Source: an uncultured Tissierellia bacterium (GTDB lineage: Bacteria; Bacillota; Clostridia; Tissierellales; Peptoniphilaceae). Taken from it: a stretch of 12,263 nt of DNA. The translations under genes were made by a program, and so were the position numbers. Where the stretch lies: NCBI GenBank assembly GCA_902489375.1, contig CABTZP010000033.1:1-12263 (forward strand). Direction: 5' to 3'. This document shows positions 7,526 to 12,263 of the stretch, in pieces. Under the pieces are notes generated by a model, which did not search any database, had not been told where the DNA came from, and saw only the letters and a list, made by a program, of their open reading frames with translations. Each line of letters begins with the position of its first letter. Position 1 is the stretch's first letter.

Positions 7526-7554
7526 TTGACAGTCCCCAATCAGCAGAATATAAT
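7526..7554 (+). promoter_or_regulatory. Consensus promoter of the metal-resistance operon
   Basis: TTGACA (7526-7531) and TATAAT (7549-7554) are both perfect consensus hexamers separated by 17 bp. Transcription should begin near 7561, within a few bases of the operator. The leader to the repressor gene is then about 180 nt. It contains a short GGCG/CGCC hairpin at 7639-7651 followed by CTTTT, but no recognised riboswitch. Confidence 0.85.
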
Positions 7555-7565
7555 GATTTCGATAT

Positions 7566-7581
7566 ATGAACAGTTGTTCAT
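7566..7581. promoter_or_regulatory. ArsR/SmtB-type operator, 7-2-7 inverted repeat
   Basis: ATGAACA-GT-TGTTCAT is a perfect inverted repeat and matches the TGAA-n-TTCA core known for SmtB, CzrA and CadC operators. It lies at about +5 to +20 relative to the predicted start, so bound repressor would block the operon promoter. It is outside the dtd promoter, so dtd need not respond to metal. Confidence 0.8.
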
Positions 7582-7742
7582 TCGTTTGATCGAAAGAGGA
7601 CCACGATCCCCGTCAAAGGCTAGGTTTTTCATGACGATGGCGGTAAACGCCCTTTTCCAGGCTTTGAAAATCGCCGGTAACAAGCGCCGCTTTTTATGAT
7701 CAGGATATCCGAAGGTCCCCTTAAAAACATAAAGGAGTCCCT

Positions 7743-8186
7743 ATGAAGTCATTAAAATCCGTATCTGTCCGCTCAAAATCAGCCCCTTCTGAGGACGGAC
7801 TTCCTGAAGCGGACCTTCCCAAAGCCGCCCTTTCGGAATCTGAAAGGAATTTACCTGAAGAGGCTGAAAAGGAATATCGTTGGAAAAAGCTGGCTGATTT
7901 TTTCGCGATTTTAGGCGATTCGACCCGGCTGAAAATCCTTGGCGAATTAAAGAATGGGGAAAAAAATGTGTCGGATTTGGCGGAAAAGGTGGGCGCCAGC
8001 TCCTCTGCCGTTTCTCACCAGCTAAAAACTTTAAAAGCCCACGACCTGGTCCGGACCCGGAGAAGGGGAAAGTTCATTTATTACCGGATTTCCGACCTCC
8101 ATGTCGAGCTGATTATGCAGATGGGCGCAGACCACCTGTCCGAACAACAAGGCGCCGCCGCGCCGGAAAAAAAGGAGAACAAGTAA
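7743..8186 (+). CDS. ArsR/SmtB-family metal-sensing repressor, alpha-5 (zinc) type
   Basis: This 147-residue DNA-binding repressor should control itself and the downstream ATPase. Residues 1-45 are a polar, family-atypical N-terminal extension. The winged helix spans about 46-116, with LGDSTRLKIL (57-66) and the recognition region SSSAVSHQLKTLKAHDLV (86-103). The final helix has Asp118, His120, His131 and Glu134 in the DxH(10)HxxE spacing of the SmtB/CzrA alpha-5 site. The CxC cysteines of the CadC/ArsR alpha-3 site are absent (NVSDL at 75-79), and the protein has no cysteines. Zinc, or possibly cobalt, sensing is therefore favoured over cadmium/lead or arsenic. Start ATG follows AAAGGAG. The ATPase ATG follows directly after the stop codon. 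Confidence 0.93.
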   Translation: MKSLKSVSVRSKSAPSEDGLPEADLPKAALSESERNLPEEAEKEYRWKKLADFFAILGDSTRLKILGELKNGEKNVSDLAEKVGASSSAVSHQLKTLKAHDLVRTRRRGKFIYYRISDLHVELIMQMGADHLSEQQGAAAPEKKENK

Positions 8187-10085
8187 ATGAAAAAGTGGAA
8201 TGATGAAACTTTTCGAACCAAGATCGCCGGCCTCTTGCTTCTTGTCGGACTGATCCTTCGCTATGGTTTAAAAAACGAGCGCTGGGCTTCCGTCTTTTTT
8301 ATCCTCTCCTGGATCATTGCCGGTTTGGAAGTGATGATCGAGGCGATAGAAGATCTTTTTCATGGCCATGCCATGGAAGAGGAATTTCTCATGACCCTGG
8401 CTTCAATCGGAGCGATCCTCATCCGCCAATCCCAGGAAGCCGCCATTGTCATGGTCCTTTATCAGACGGGAGAAATCCTGGAAGATCGGGCGATTGACAA
8501 AACGAAGGATTCCATCGCGTCCCTTTTGGATATTCAGGCTCCCCTGGCCCATTTGCGAGAGAAGGGAAAACTGATTGATGTGGAACCGGAAAAGCTAAAA
8601 ATCGGCGATCAAATCGAAATTCGATCAGGAGAACGGGTTCCTATTGACGGCACCATCATCCAGGGCATCTCCACAATGGATACCTCGGCGCTGACCGGAG
8701 AATCCCTTCCCCGGGAAGTGAAAGAGGGCGATGTTATCCTGTCTGGCTTTATTAACGGGGGCGGAAAACTCACCCTTTTAGTGGAAAAAACGGTTGAGAA
8801 TTCCTCCGCCGCCCGGCTGATCCGTCTTTATAAAGAAGCCTCTGAAAAAAAGGCCCGAACGGAAGCCTTTGTCAGCCGCTTCGCAAAGATTTACACCCCG
8901 ATTGTCGTCGGCTCCGCGGCAATCTTAGCCTTTGTACTCCCCCTTTTCGTGCAGGGAAAAATCACCGCCGACTGGATTCAAAGGGGCCTGAACTTTCTTA
9001 TTGTTTCCTGTCCCTGCGCCCTCGTGATCTCCGTTCCCGTCGCTTTCGTTTCCGGAATGGGAACCGGATCCAAGCGAGGACTCCTTTTTAAAGGCGGAGC
9101 CGCCATGGATGCTTTAACAAATGTCTCCACCCTGGCCATGGATAAGACGGGGACCTTAACCAAGGGTGTGCTCAGCCTTCATCCCTTCCATCCCGCCCCA
9201 GGTCTTGATCCTGAAAGCATTTTCCGCTATATCGTCGCCGCGGAAGAAGGATCTACCCACCCCATTGCCCTGGCGGTACGAGAATTTGCTCGAAATGAGA
9301 TGCCGGAGACCCTCACCCATCCCCTCCACTTTGACCGGACCCAGGATCATCCTGGCCGAGGTATGGAGGCCTGGACCAAAGACCAGCACCTGATTTTAGG
9401 AAATTCCGCCTTCCTCGAGGAATGGGGAATTCAGGATCCTTTTCGGGAGGACGGGTGTGAAGAAAAGCCTGCCACCATTGTTCACGTTGCCCAGATTGAG
9501 CCGGAGAAAAAATACCTGGCCCACTTCCTGTTGCAAGACCAGGAAAAAGCCGGCGTTCCAGAAATGATCCAAGCCTTGCGGGAGGAGGGGGTTCGCCGGC
9601 TGTTGATGCTGACCGGAGATCACGCCCCCATCGCAAAAGAAATGGCTGATAAAATGGGCATTCAGGAATATCAGGCCGACCTTCTTCCGGAAGATAAGCT
9701 CCTCTGGGTGCAAAAGGAAAGCGAAAAAAGCCCCTGTGCCTTTGCCGGGGATGGCCTAAACGACGCTCCCGTCATTGCCGCGGCAGATGTCGGCTTTGCC
9801 ATGGGCATTCACGGGTCCGATGCGGCGATTGCCGCGGCAGATATTGTCCTGATGAATGATCAGCTTTCTCTCATCCCGGAAGCCTTCTATTTGGCAAAGC
9901 GGACGGTTACAACAGCCAAGCAAAATATTGCCCTTGCTTTAGGCGTCAAGCTCGTGATCCTGATCCTCTCCGCTCTGGGCAGGGCGCCGATCTGGCTGGC
10001 TGTTTTTGGGGATGTGGGCGTGACCCTGATCTGCATTCTTCATTCACTCAAACTCTATAAAGAAAAGCCCCAGTATGTGAAATAA
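8187..10085 (+). CDS. zntA: P1B-type Zn/Cd/Pb-exporting ATPase without N-terminal metal-binding domain
   Basis: This 632-residue membrane pump uses ATP to export soft divalent metals. The actuator loop has TGES at 170-173. The metal-transport motif is Cys275-Pro-Cys277 (SCPCAL). The phosphorylated Asp319 lies in DKTGTLT, STHP is the SEHP-like nucleotide motif, and GDGLNDAP (from 521) closes the hinge. Lys588 in NIALALGVK and Asp609 in GDVG match the TM7 and TM8 residues that define the P1B-2 (Zn/Cd/Pb) group in ZntA. The protein begins almost directly with membrane helices, so the usual N-terminal HMA or CxxC domain is absent. It is shorter than ZntA or CadA (over 700). The repressor gene is immediately upstream, and AAGGAG precedes the start. 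Gene symbol is by function; cadA would be equally defensible. Confidence 0.93.
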   Translation: MKKWNDETFRTKIAGLLLLVGLILRYGLKNERWASVFFILSWIIAGLEVMIEAIEDLFHGHAMEEEFLMTLASIGAILIRQSQEAAIVMVLYQTGEILEDRAIDKTKDSIASLLDIQAPLAHLREKGKLIDVEPEKLKIGDQIEIRSGERVPIDGTIIQGISTMDTSALTGESLPREVKEGDVILSGFINGGGKLTLLVEKTVENSSAARLIRLYKEASEKKARTEAFVSRFAKIYTPIVVGSAAILAFVLPLFVQGKITADWIQRGLNFLIVSCPCALVISVPVAFVSGMGTGSKRGLLFKGGAAMDALTNVSTLAMDKTGTLTKGVLSLHPFHPAPGLDPESIFRYIVAAEEGSTHPIALAVREFARNEMPETLTHPLHFDRTQDHPGRGMEAWTKDQHLILGNSAFLEEWGIQDPFREDGCEEKPATIVHVAQIEPEKKYLAHFLLQDQEKAGVPEMIQALREEGVRRLLMLTGDHAPIAKEMADKMGIQEYQADLLPEDKLLWVQKESEKSPCAFAGDGLNDAPVIAAADVGFAMGIHGSDAAIAAADIVLMNDQLSLIPEAFYLAKRTVTTAKQNIALALGVKLVILILSALGRAPIWLAVFGDVGVTLICILHSLKLYKEKPQYVK

Positions 10086-10091
10086 GCTTTC

Positions 10092-10120
10092 TTGAGCAGG
10101 GCCTCTGCTTGGGTTATGAT
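10092..10120 (+). promoter_or_regulatory. Promoter of the structured region
   Basis: TTGAGC (10092-10097) and TATGAT (10115-10120) are separated by 17 bp, a strong sigma-A-type match. It starts 7 bp after the ATPase stop codon. Predicted transcription begins near 10127 and would enter the hairpins and repeats. Confidence 0.65.
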
Positions 10121-10134
10121 AGAGAGGAAATGAC

Positions 10135-10162
10135 CTGCCCGGACCATGGTCCAGCCGGGCAG
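10135..10162 (+). other. Hairpin H1
   Basis: CTGCCCGG and CCGGGCAG pair perfectly over 8 bp around a 12-nt loop. The left arm overlaps the 12-bp palindrome GGACCATGGTCC. No T tract follows, so it is not a standard terminator for the ATPase. Confidence 0.6.
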
Positions 10163-10219
10163 AACTTGACCGAGGTCAGGTCGGGGCCTCGCCGGGCTAT
10201 ACGATGCCAACCCTTTCCC

Positions 10220-10260
10220 AGCCTATGGCGGGACAGCTCTTGCCCTTCGCTATCCAGGCT
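10220..10260 (+). other. Hairpin H3
   Basis: AGCCT/AGGCT continues after a two-base bulge (10254-10255) into ATGGCG/CGCTAT, giving 11 pairs with one G-U. The apical part can close further as GG-A-CA/TG-C-CC. A smaller stem, CGAGG/CCTCG at 10171-10191, lies before it. Three stems in a row support a folded RNA. Confidence 0.55.
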
Positions 10261-10354
10261 CCGCCTCCTCGTCCCTGACCAAAGCCCGAAAACGTCATGT
10301 AGGCAGGGTCACCGCCTCCTGACTAAAGTTTGAAAACATCGATTAGTCAGGGTC

Positions 10355-10397
10355 GAGGGCGTATTTTGTGACATAATTTTAAAGGAGAATCATCCTC
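10355..10397 (+). other. C hairpin, copy 1
   Basis: ATAATTTT and AGAATCAT (10373-10393) pair around an AAAGG loop with one A-C mismatch and one G-U pair. GAGG (10355-10358) and CCTC (10394-10397) can close it. Copy 2 differs at two stem positions. Confidence 0.5.
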
Positions 10398-10482
10398 TGC
10401 TCCTGACCAAATGCCCAAAACGTCATGTAGGCAGGGTTGTCTCCTCCTGACTAAAGCTTGAAAACGTCGATTAGTCAGGGTC

Positions 10483-10525
10483 GAGGGCGTATTTTGTGAC
10501 ATGATTTTAAAGGAAAATCATCCTC
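10483..10525 (+). other. C hairpin, copy 2
   Basis: ATGATTTT and AAAATCAT (10501-10521) form a perfect 8-bp stem around an AAAGG loop, closed by GAGG (10483-10486) and CCTC (10522-10525). Both differences from copy 1 improve pairing (A-C to G-C, and U-G to U-A). Confidence 0.55.
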
Positions 10526-10683
10526 TGCTCCTGACCAAATGCCCAAAACATCATGTGGGCAGGGTTGCCTCTTCCTGACTAAAGCTTGAAAACGTCGATT
10601 AGTCAGGATCAGAAGAGATTCCCCGGAATTATACAAAGGGAGAAGTCAGGGCCAGGGCGGCCGGGTGAGAAGGAGGAAAAACA

Positions 10684-10863
10684 ATGACAGATCAAACCAG
10701 AGATTTAAAGACGGCGGAGGACTGGTTCCAGTTTTTAAGAAATGCCCAGGCGAAGGCGCTGGGACTTTCTCGCGAAGAATATGAAAAATGGGGATCAATG
10801 AATGATGTCAGCGACCAGCAGTCTTTTTTGAAAGCCCATTCGGACGGGTTTAAAAGCCTTTAA
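10684..10863 (+). CDS. Small protein of unknown function, 59 residues
   Basis: I do not recognise this protein. It is supported by a strong ribosome site (AAGGAGG at 10670-10676, 7 nt before the ATG), a codon pattern like its neighbours and a clean stop before the convergent nitrilase gene. The product is hydrophilic and charged, probably helical, with aromatic positions Trp14, Phe15, Phe17, Tyr33 and Trp36, no cysteine, no signal peptide and no membrane segment. It lies 74 bp after the last repeat element and would be the first gene on the transcript from the 10092 promoter. It could be a regulator or partner of the repeat-bearing RNA, or an unrelated orphan. Confidence 0.65.
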   Translation: MTDQTRDLKTAEDWFQFLRNAQAKALGLSREEYEKWGSMNDVSDQQSFLKAHSDGFKSL

Positions 10864-10910
10864 TTCTTTTCCAATGGTAAGTTTAGCCAGACCATCAAAA
10901 TTTCTATCCC

Positions 10911-11831
10911 TTATTTTTCATTGACCATTAAACTAAGGACATCCTCTCTTGCATAGTGACCGACAGGATCATGCTCCATCTTGCAGGCAAGCGGAAGGTC
11001 CATGTCAAGGTCCGCAAAAATAATCGTTTCCTCATCCCAGACAGGCCCTATGACCATATGGCCATAGGGGTCAACAATGCCGCTTCCGCCCCGACAGACC
11101 ATTTCCGGGAGCTGATCAATGGCTTCCTGTTCATAAAGCCCCTGAGGATAAGATGATTTTCGGACAATCAAATCCGCGTTGATAAAATAACATTTTCCTT
11201 CAATGGCGATATGTGAAATGGTCTTCTGCCATTCAGGGTTGTCATTGGTATTGGGGGAAATATAGATCGTGATCCCCTTTTGATAAAGAGCGACTCGGGC
11301 AAGAGGCATATAGCTTTCCCAGCAAATGAGGCTTCCCATTGGCCCCCAGGGGGTTTGGGTAATGGGAAAATAGCCCTTATTGGCATCACCCCAGACCAGC
11401 CTTTCGCTTCCGGTGGGCTTAAGCTTCCGATGAACTTTGCCGTTTCCATTCGGCTCAAAGATGACGTTGCTGTTATAAAGGGTGCCATTCACTTGATCGC
11501 GTTCGGAAAAGCCCATGCTGATATAGGAGCCCGTCTCTTTTGCCGCCTGCGCAAGGGCTTTCCATTCTTTTTCCCCCGCAACCATGGACGCGTCGTAGTA
11601 TTTTTTCCAGTCTTTTCTTCCGGCTTCGGTTCTCTTTCCCATACAAAAGCCAAAATTCATCCCGATGGGATATCCAGGAATAAAGAGCTCCGGAAATACG
11701 ATTAAATCCGCTTTTTCCCCGGCTGATTCATCAATCTTTTTCAGGGCCTTTTCCAAAGAAGCCGTTTTATCAAACATCACCGGTTCTGCCTGAACCAGGG
11801 CCACCCTGCAGTTTTTTTGGAGGTCTCTCAT
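10911..11831 (-). CDS. Nitrilase-superfamily carbon-nitrogen hydrolase
   Basis: This 306-residue cytoplasmic enzyme belongs to the true nitrilase branch, which converts nitriles to acids and ammonia. The catalytic triad is visible: Glu48 in IVFPELFIPGYP, Lys136 in HRKLKPTGSERLVWGD and Cys170 in GSLICWESYMPLAR. The HRKLKPT...ERLVWG and CWE motifs are those of plant and bacterial nitrilases, including arylacetonitrilase and cyanide dihydratase types, rather than amidases or carbamoylputrescine hydrolases. The C-terminal MEHDPVGHYAREDV also fits. Substrate cannot be set from sequence. AAAGGGG lies about 5 nt before the ATG. Its ATG overlaps the stop codon of the upstream DUF3793 remnant as ATGA, which implies translational coupling. 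Confidence 0.92.
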   Translation of the reverse strand: MRDLQKNCRVALVQAEPVMFDKTASLEKALKKIDESAGEKADLIVFPELFIPGYPIGMNFGFCMGKRTEAGRKDWKKYYDASMVAGEKEWKALAQAAKETGSYISMGFSERDQVNGTLYNSNVIFEPNGNGKVHRKLKPTGSERLVWGDANKGYFPITQTPWGPMGSLICWESYMPLARVALYQKGITIYISPNTNDNPEWQKTISHIAIEGKCYFINADLIVRKSSYPQGLYEQEAIDQLPEMVCRGGSGIVDPYGHMVIGPVWDEETIIFADLDMDLPLACKMEHDPVGHYAREDVLSLMVNEK

Positions 11832-12169
11832 TCTTTTCCCCTTTCGCTTTTTACGGCAAGGTCTGTCAGCGTCTTGCCCTGTTTGTATGCCTTTTGATAA
11901 ATCTTAGTGCATCGCTGAAATTTTTGAAAGGTTTCTTGCGCTTTTTCCTGATTCTTGAACGCTTTCCAGCATCCAGTGCATTGAACGCCGTCGCAGGGAT
12001 TTTTGATAAAGGCCAGGACATCCTCCGGAGGATAGCCTAGAAAAAGACCAATTTCATGAGGAAATTCCCTCCCCTTCGCGAAGCAGAGGATCAACTCAAT
12101 CAGACAGTGGTTGGAACTTATGCAGGAATAGCCCCGGTCTTTTAGAATTTTGATTGCCAGAGTGTATGA
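11828..12169 (-). pseudogene. DUF3793 family gene remnant, N-terminus missing
   Basis: The open frame carries the C-terminal half of a DUF3793 protein. The segment EFPHEIGLFLGYPPEDVLAFIKN, a Cys-rich stretch (CDGVQCTGC) and the tail FQRCTKIYQKAYKQGKTLTDLAV are characteristic. Family-like sequence extends upstream through ILKDRGYSC. The frame is closed by TAA at 12170-12172. Family members are usually about 180-200 residues, so the first 70-90 residues are absent. The only plausible starts (TTG at 12094, or CTG codons) lack a ribosome site. Its 5' part overlaps the end of the kinase gene in another frame. It may still be translated and couples to the nitrilase by ATGA. A genuine short variant is the alternative. 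Confidence 0.7.
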
Positions 12170-12263
12170 TTAATCGCATTGAATACCAAACGGCCGGCGA
12201 AAGTGGCTGCCTCATAAAGATCTTTTCCGGCAAAGACGGCGGCCGTCAGAGCGGACGCATAAA
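12142..12263 (-). CDS. C-terminal end of a PfkB-family kinase, pyridoxal/pyridoxamine kinase-like (5' part outside window)
   Basis: Thirty-nine residues are visible, beginning YASALTAAVFAGKDLYEAATFAGR and ending at TAA 12142-12144. This fits the stretch right after the GTGD motif of pyridoxal kinases, where FASAL...G.SL.EA...A is typical. ThiD is a less likely alternative. The usual family tail, which ends in a short segment closing with Gly-V-x-F-E, is missing; the protein instead stops after NHTLWQSKF. The end therefore appears altered where the DUF3793 remnant begins. The identification rests on a short fragment. Confidence 0.55.
   Translation of the reverse strand, partial: YASALTAAVFAGKDLYEAATFAGRLVFNAINHTLWQSKF

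Larger units (their letters stand above)
10274..10609 (+). repeat. Tandem array of 128-bp units, each with homologous 36-nt A and B elements
   Basis: Units start at 10274, 10402 and 10530, exactly 128 bp apart. In each unit element A (36 nt) is followed by an 8-nt linker and element B (36 nt), always 44 bp from A start to B start. Units 1 and 2 also carry a 48-nt C segment; unit 3 stops after B at 10609. A and B are relatives: A1 and B1 agree at 27 of 36 positions and share CCTGAC-Y-AAA, the loop GAAAAC-R-TC and CAGGGT. B2 and B3 differ at one base. The B elements form the 9-bp stem CCTGACTAA/TTAGTCAGG with a 16-nt loop. A elements fold less well, with TGCC(C)/(G)GGCA as an inner stem. Spacing of 8 and 48 nt excludes a CRISPR array. 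Confidence 0.9.
10086..10683 (+). other. 598-bp structured, repeat-bearing intergenic region
   Basis: This stretch holds a promoter, three strong hairpins and a tandem array of 128-bp units before a small gene. No protein-coding frame is convincing; the unit length is not a multiple of three, so a repeated peptide is excluded. It does not match tmRNA, RNase P RNA or SRP RNA, though AGGTCAGGTC near 10174 recalls SRP RNA by chance. No T-rich terminator was found between the ATPase and the small gene, so one transcript could cover it all. Confidence 0.7.

Noticed and set aside
7490..7699. 69-codon frame or a 22-codon leader peptide (7631-7699) before the arsR-type gene
   Set aside because: The longer frame starts upstream of the promoter and runs through the operator; the shorter has only a weak TAGG ribosome site and no conserved feature.
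10121..10145. RNase P RNA P4 region, because GAGGAAA is present
   Set aside because: The following bases diverge from the AGTCCGGGC consensus, and no ACAGAA-type partner element lies within the expected distance.
10171..10200. SRP RNA, because AGGTCAGGTC matches the conserved SRP loop region
   Set aside because: The essential GGAAG-type tetraloop and GGAAGCAGC stretch are absent and the surrounding pairing does not form the SRP domain IV hairpin.
10109..10333. 74-codon plus-strand frame crossing the structured region
   Set aside because: It lacks a ribosome site, runs through hairpins and into the first repeat unit, and has an odd Cys/Arg/Pro-rich composition.
10274..10609. CRISPR array made of 36-nt repeats
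   Set aside because: Repeat length fits, but the intervening segments are 8 and 48 nt, the 48-nt segments are nearly identical to each other, and no cas genes are in the window.
10274..10609. Mini-ykkC (guanidine-II) riboswitch, which also has paired hairpins
   Set aside because: That class has two short hairpins with ACGR tetraloops; these loops are 16 nt and lack that motif, and no guanidine-related gene follows.
10874..10895. Terminator between the 59-codon gene and the nitrilase gene
   Set aside because: Only a 5-bp ATGGT/ACCAT stem with a 12-nt loop is found, with no T tract on either strand.

Overview
The window looks like a stretch of Firmicutes chromosome of moderate GC, probably from an anaerobic clostridial lineage. 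This rests on strong AGGAGG-type ribosome sites, a lipobox protein with an E/K-rich linker, YitT and DUF3793 family proteins, and an OmpR/histidine-kinase pair. Genus cannot be settled from the sequence alone.

Layout. On the minus strand, 1-1108 is a uracil permease cut by the window edge. It is preceded by a thioredoxin-fold lipoprotein (1279-1923) with a clear terminator between them. A divergent 518-bp spacer leads to a plus-strand YitT-family membrane protein (2442-3185). Next, on the minus strand, come a large multi-spanning histidine kinase (3268-5907) and its response regulator (5888-6619), which overlap, then a 405-bp spacer with palindromes, then D-aminoacyl-tRNA deacylase (7025-7477). 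Divergent from dtd is a metal-resistance operon on the plus strand: an ArsR/SmtB-type repressor (7743-8186) followed directly by a Zn/Cd-type P1B ATPase (8187-10085). Its promoter (TTGACA, 17 bp, TATAAT) is followed by a perfect 7-2-7 operator, so the repressor probably controls both genes and is released by zinc or a similar divalent metal.

The most unusual part is 10086-10683. Just after the ATPase there is a good promoter (TTGAGC, 17 bp, TATGAT). It is followed by several strong hairpins and then a tandem array with an exact 128-bp period. Each unit holds two homologous 36-nt hairpin elements (A and B) and, in the first two units, a third hairpin (C). The array ends shortly before a strong ribosome site and a 59-codon gene (10684-10863). 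It could be a long structured leader or non-coding RNA, or a local expansion of a palindromic repeat family. I do not recognise it as a known class.

The right end, on the minus strand, holds a nitrilase (10911-11831) translationally coupled to the remnant of a DUF3793 gene (11828-12169). That remnant overlaps the end of a PfkB/pyridoxal-kinase-like gene that runs off the window (12142-12263). Both appear truncated at the point where they meet, which suggests an old deletion junction.
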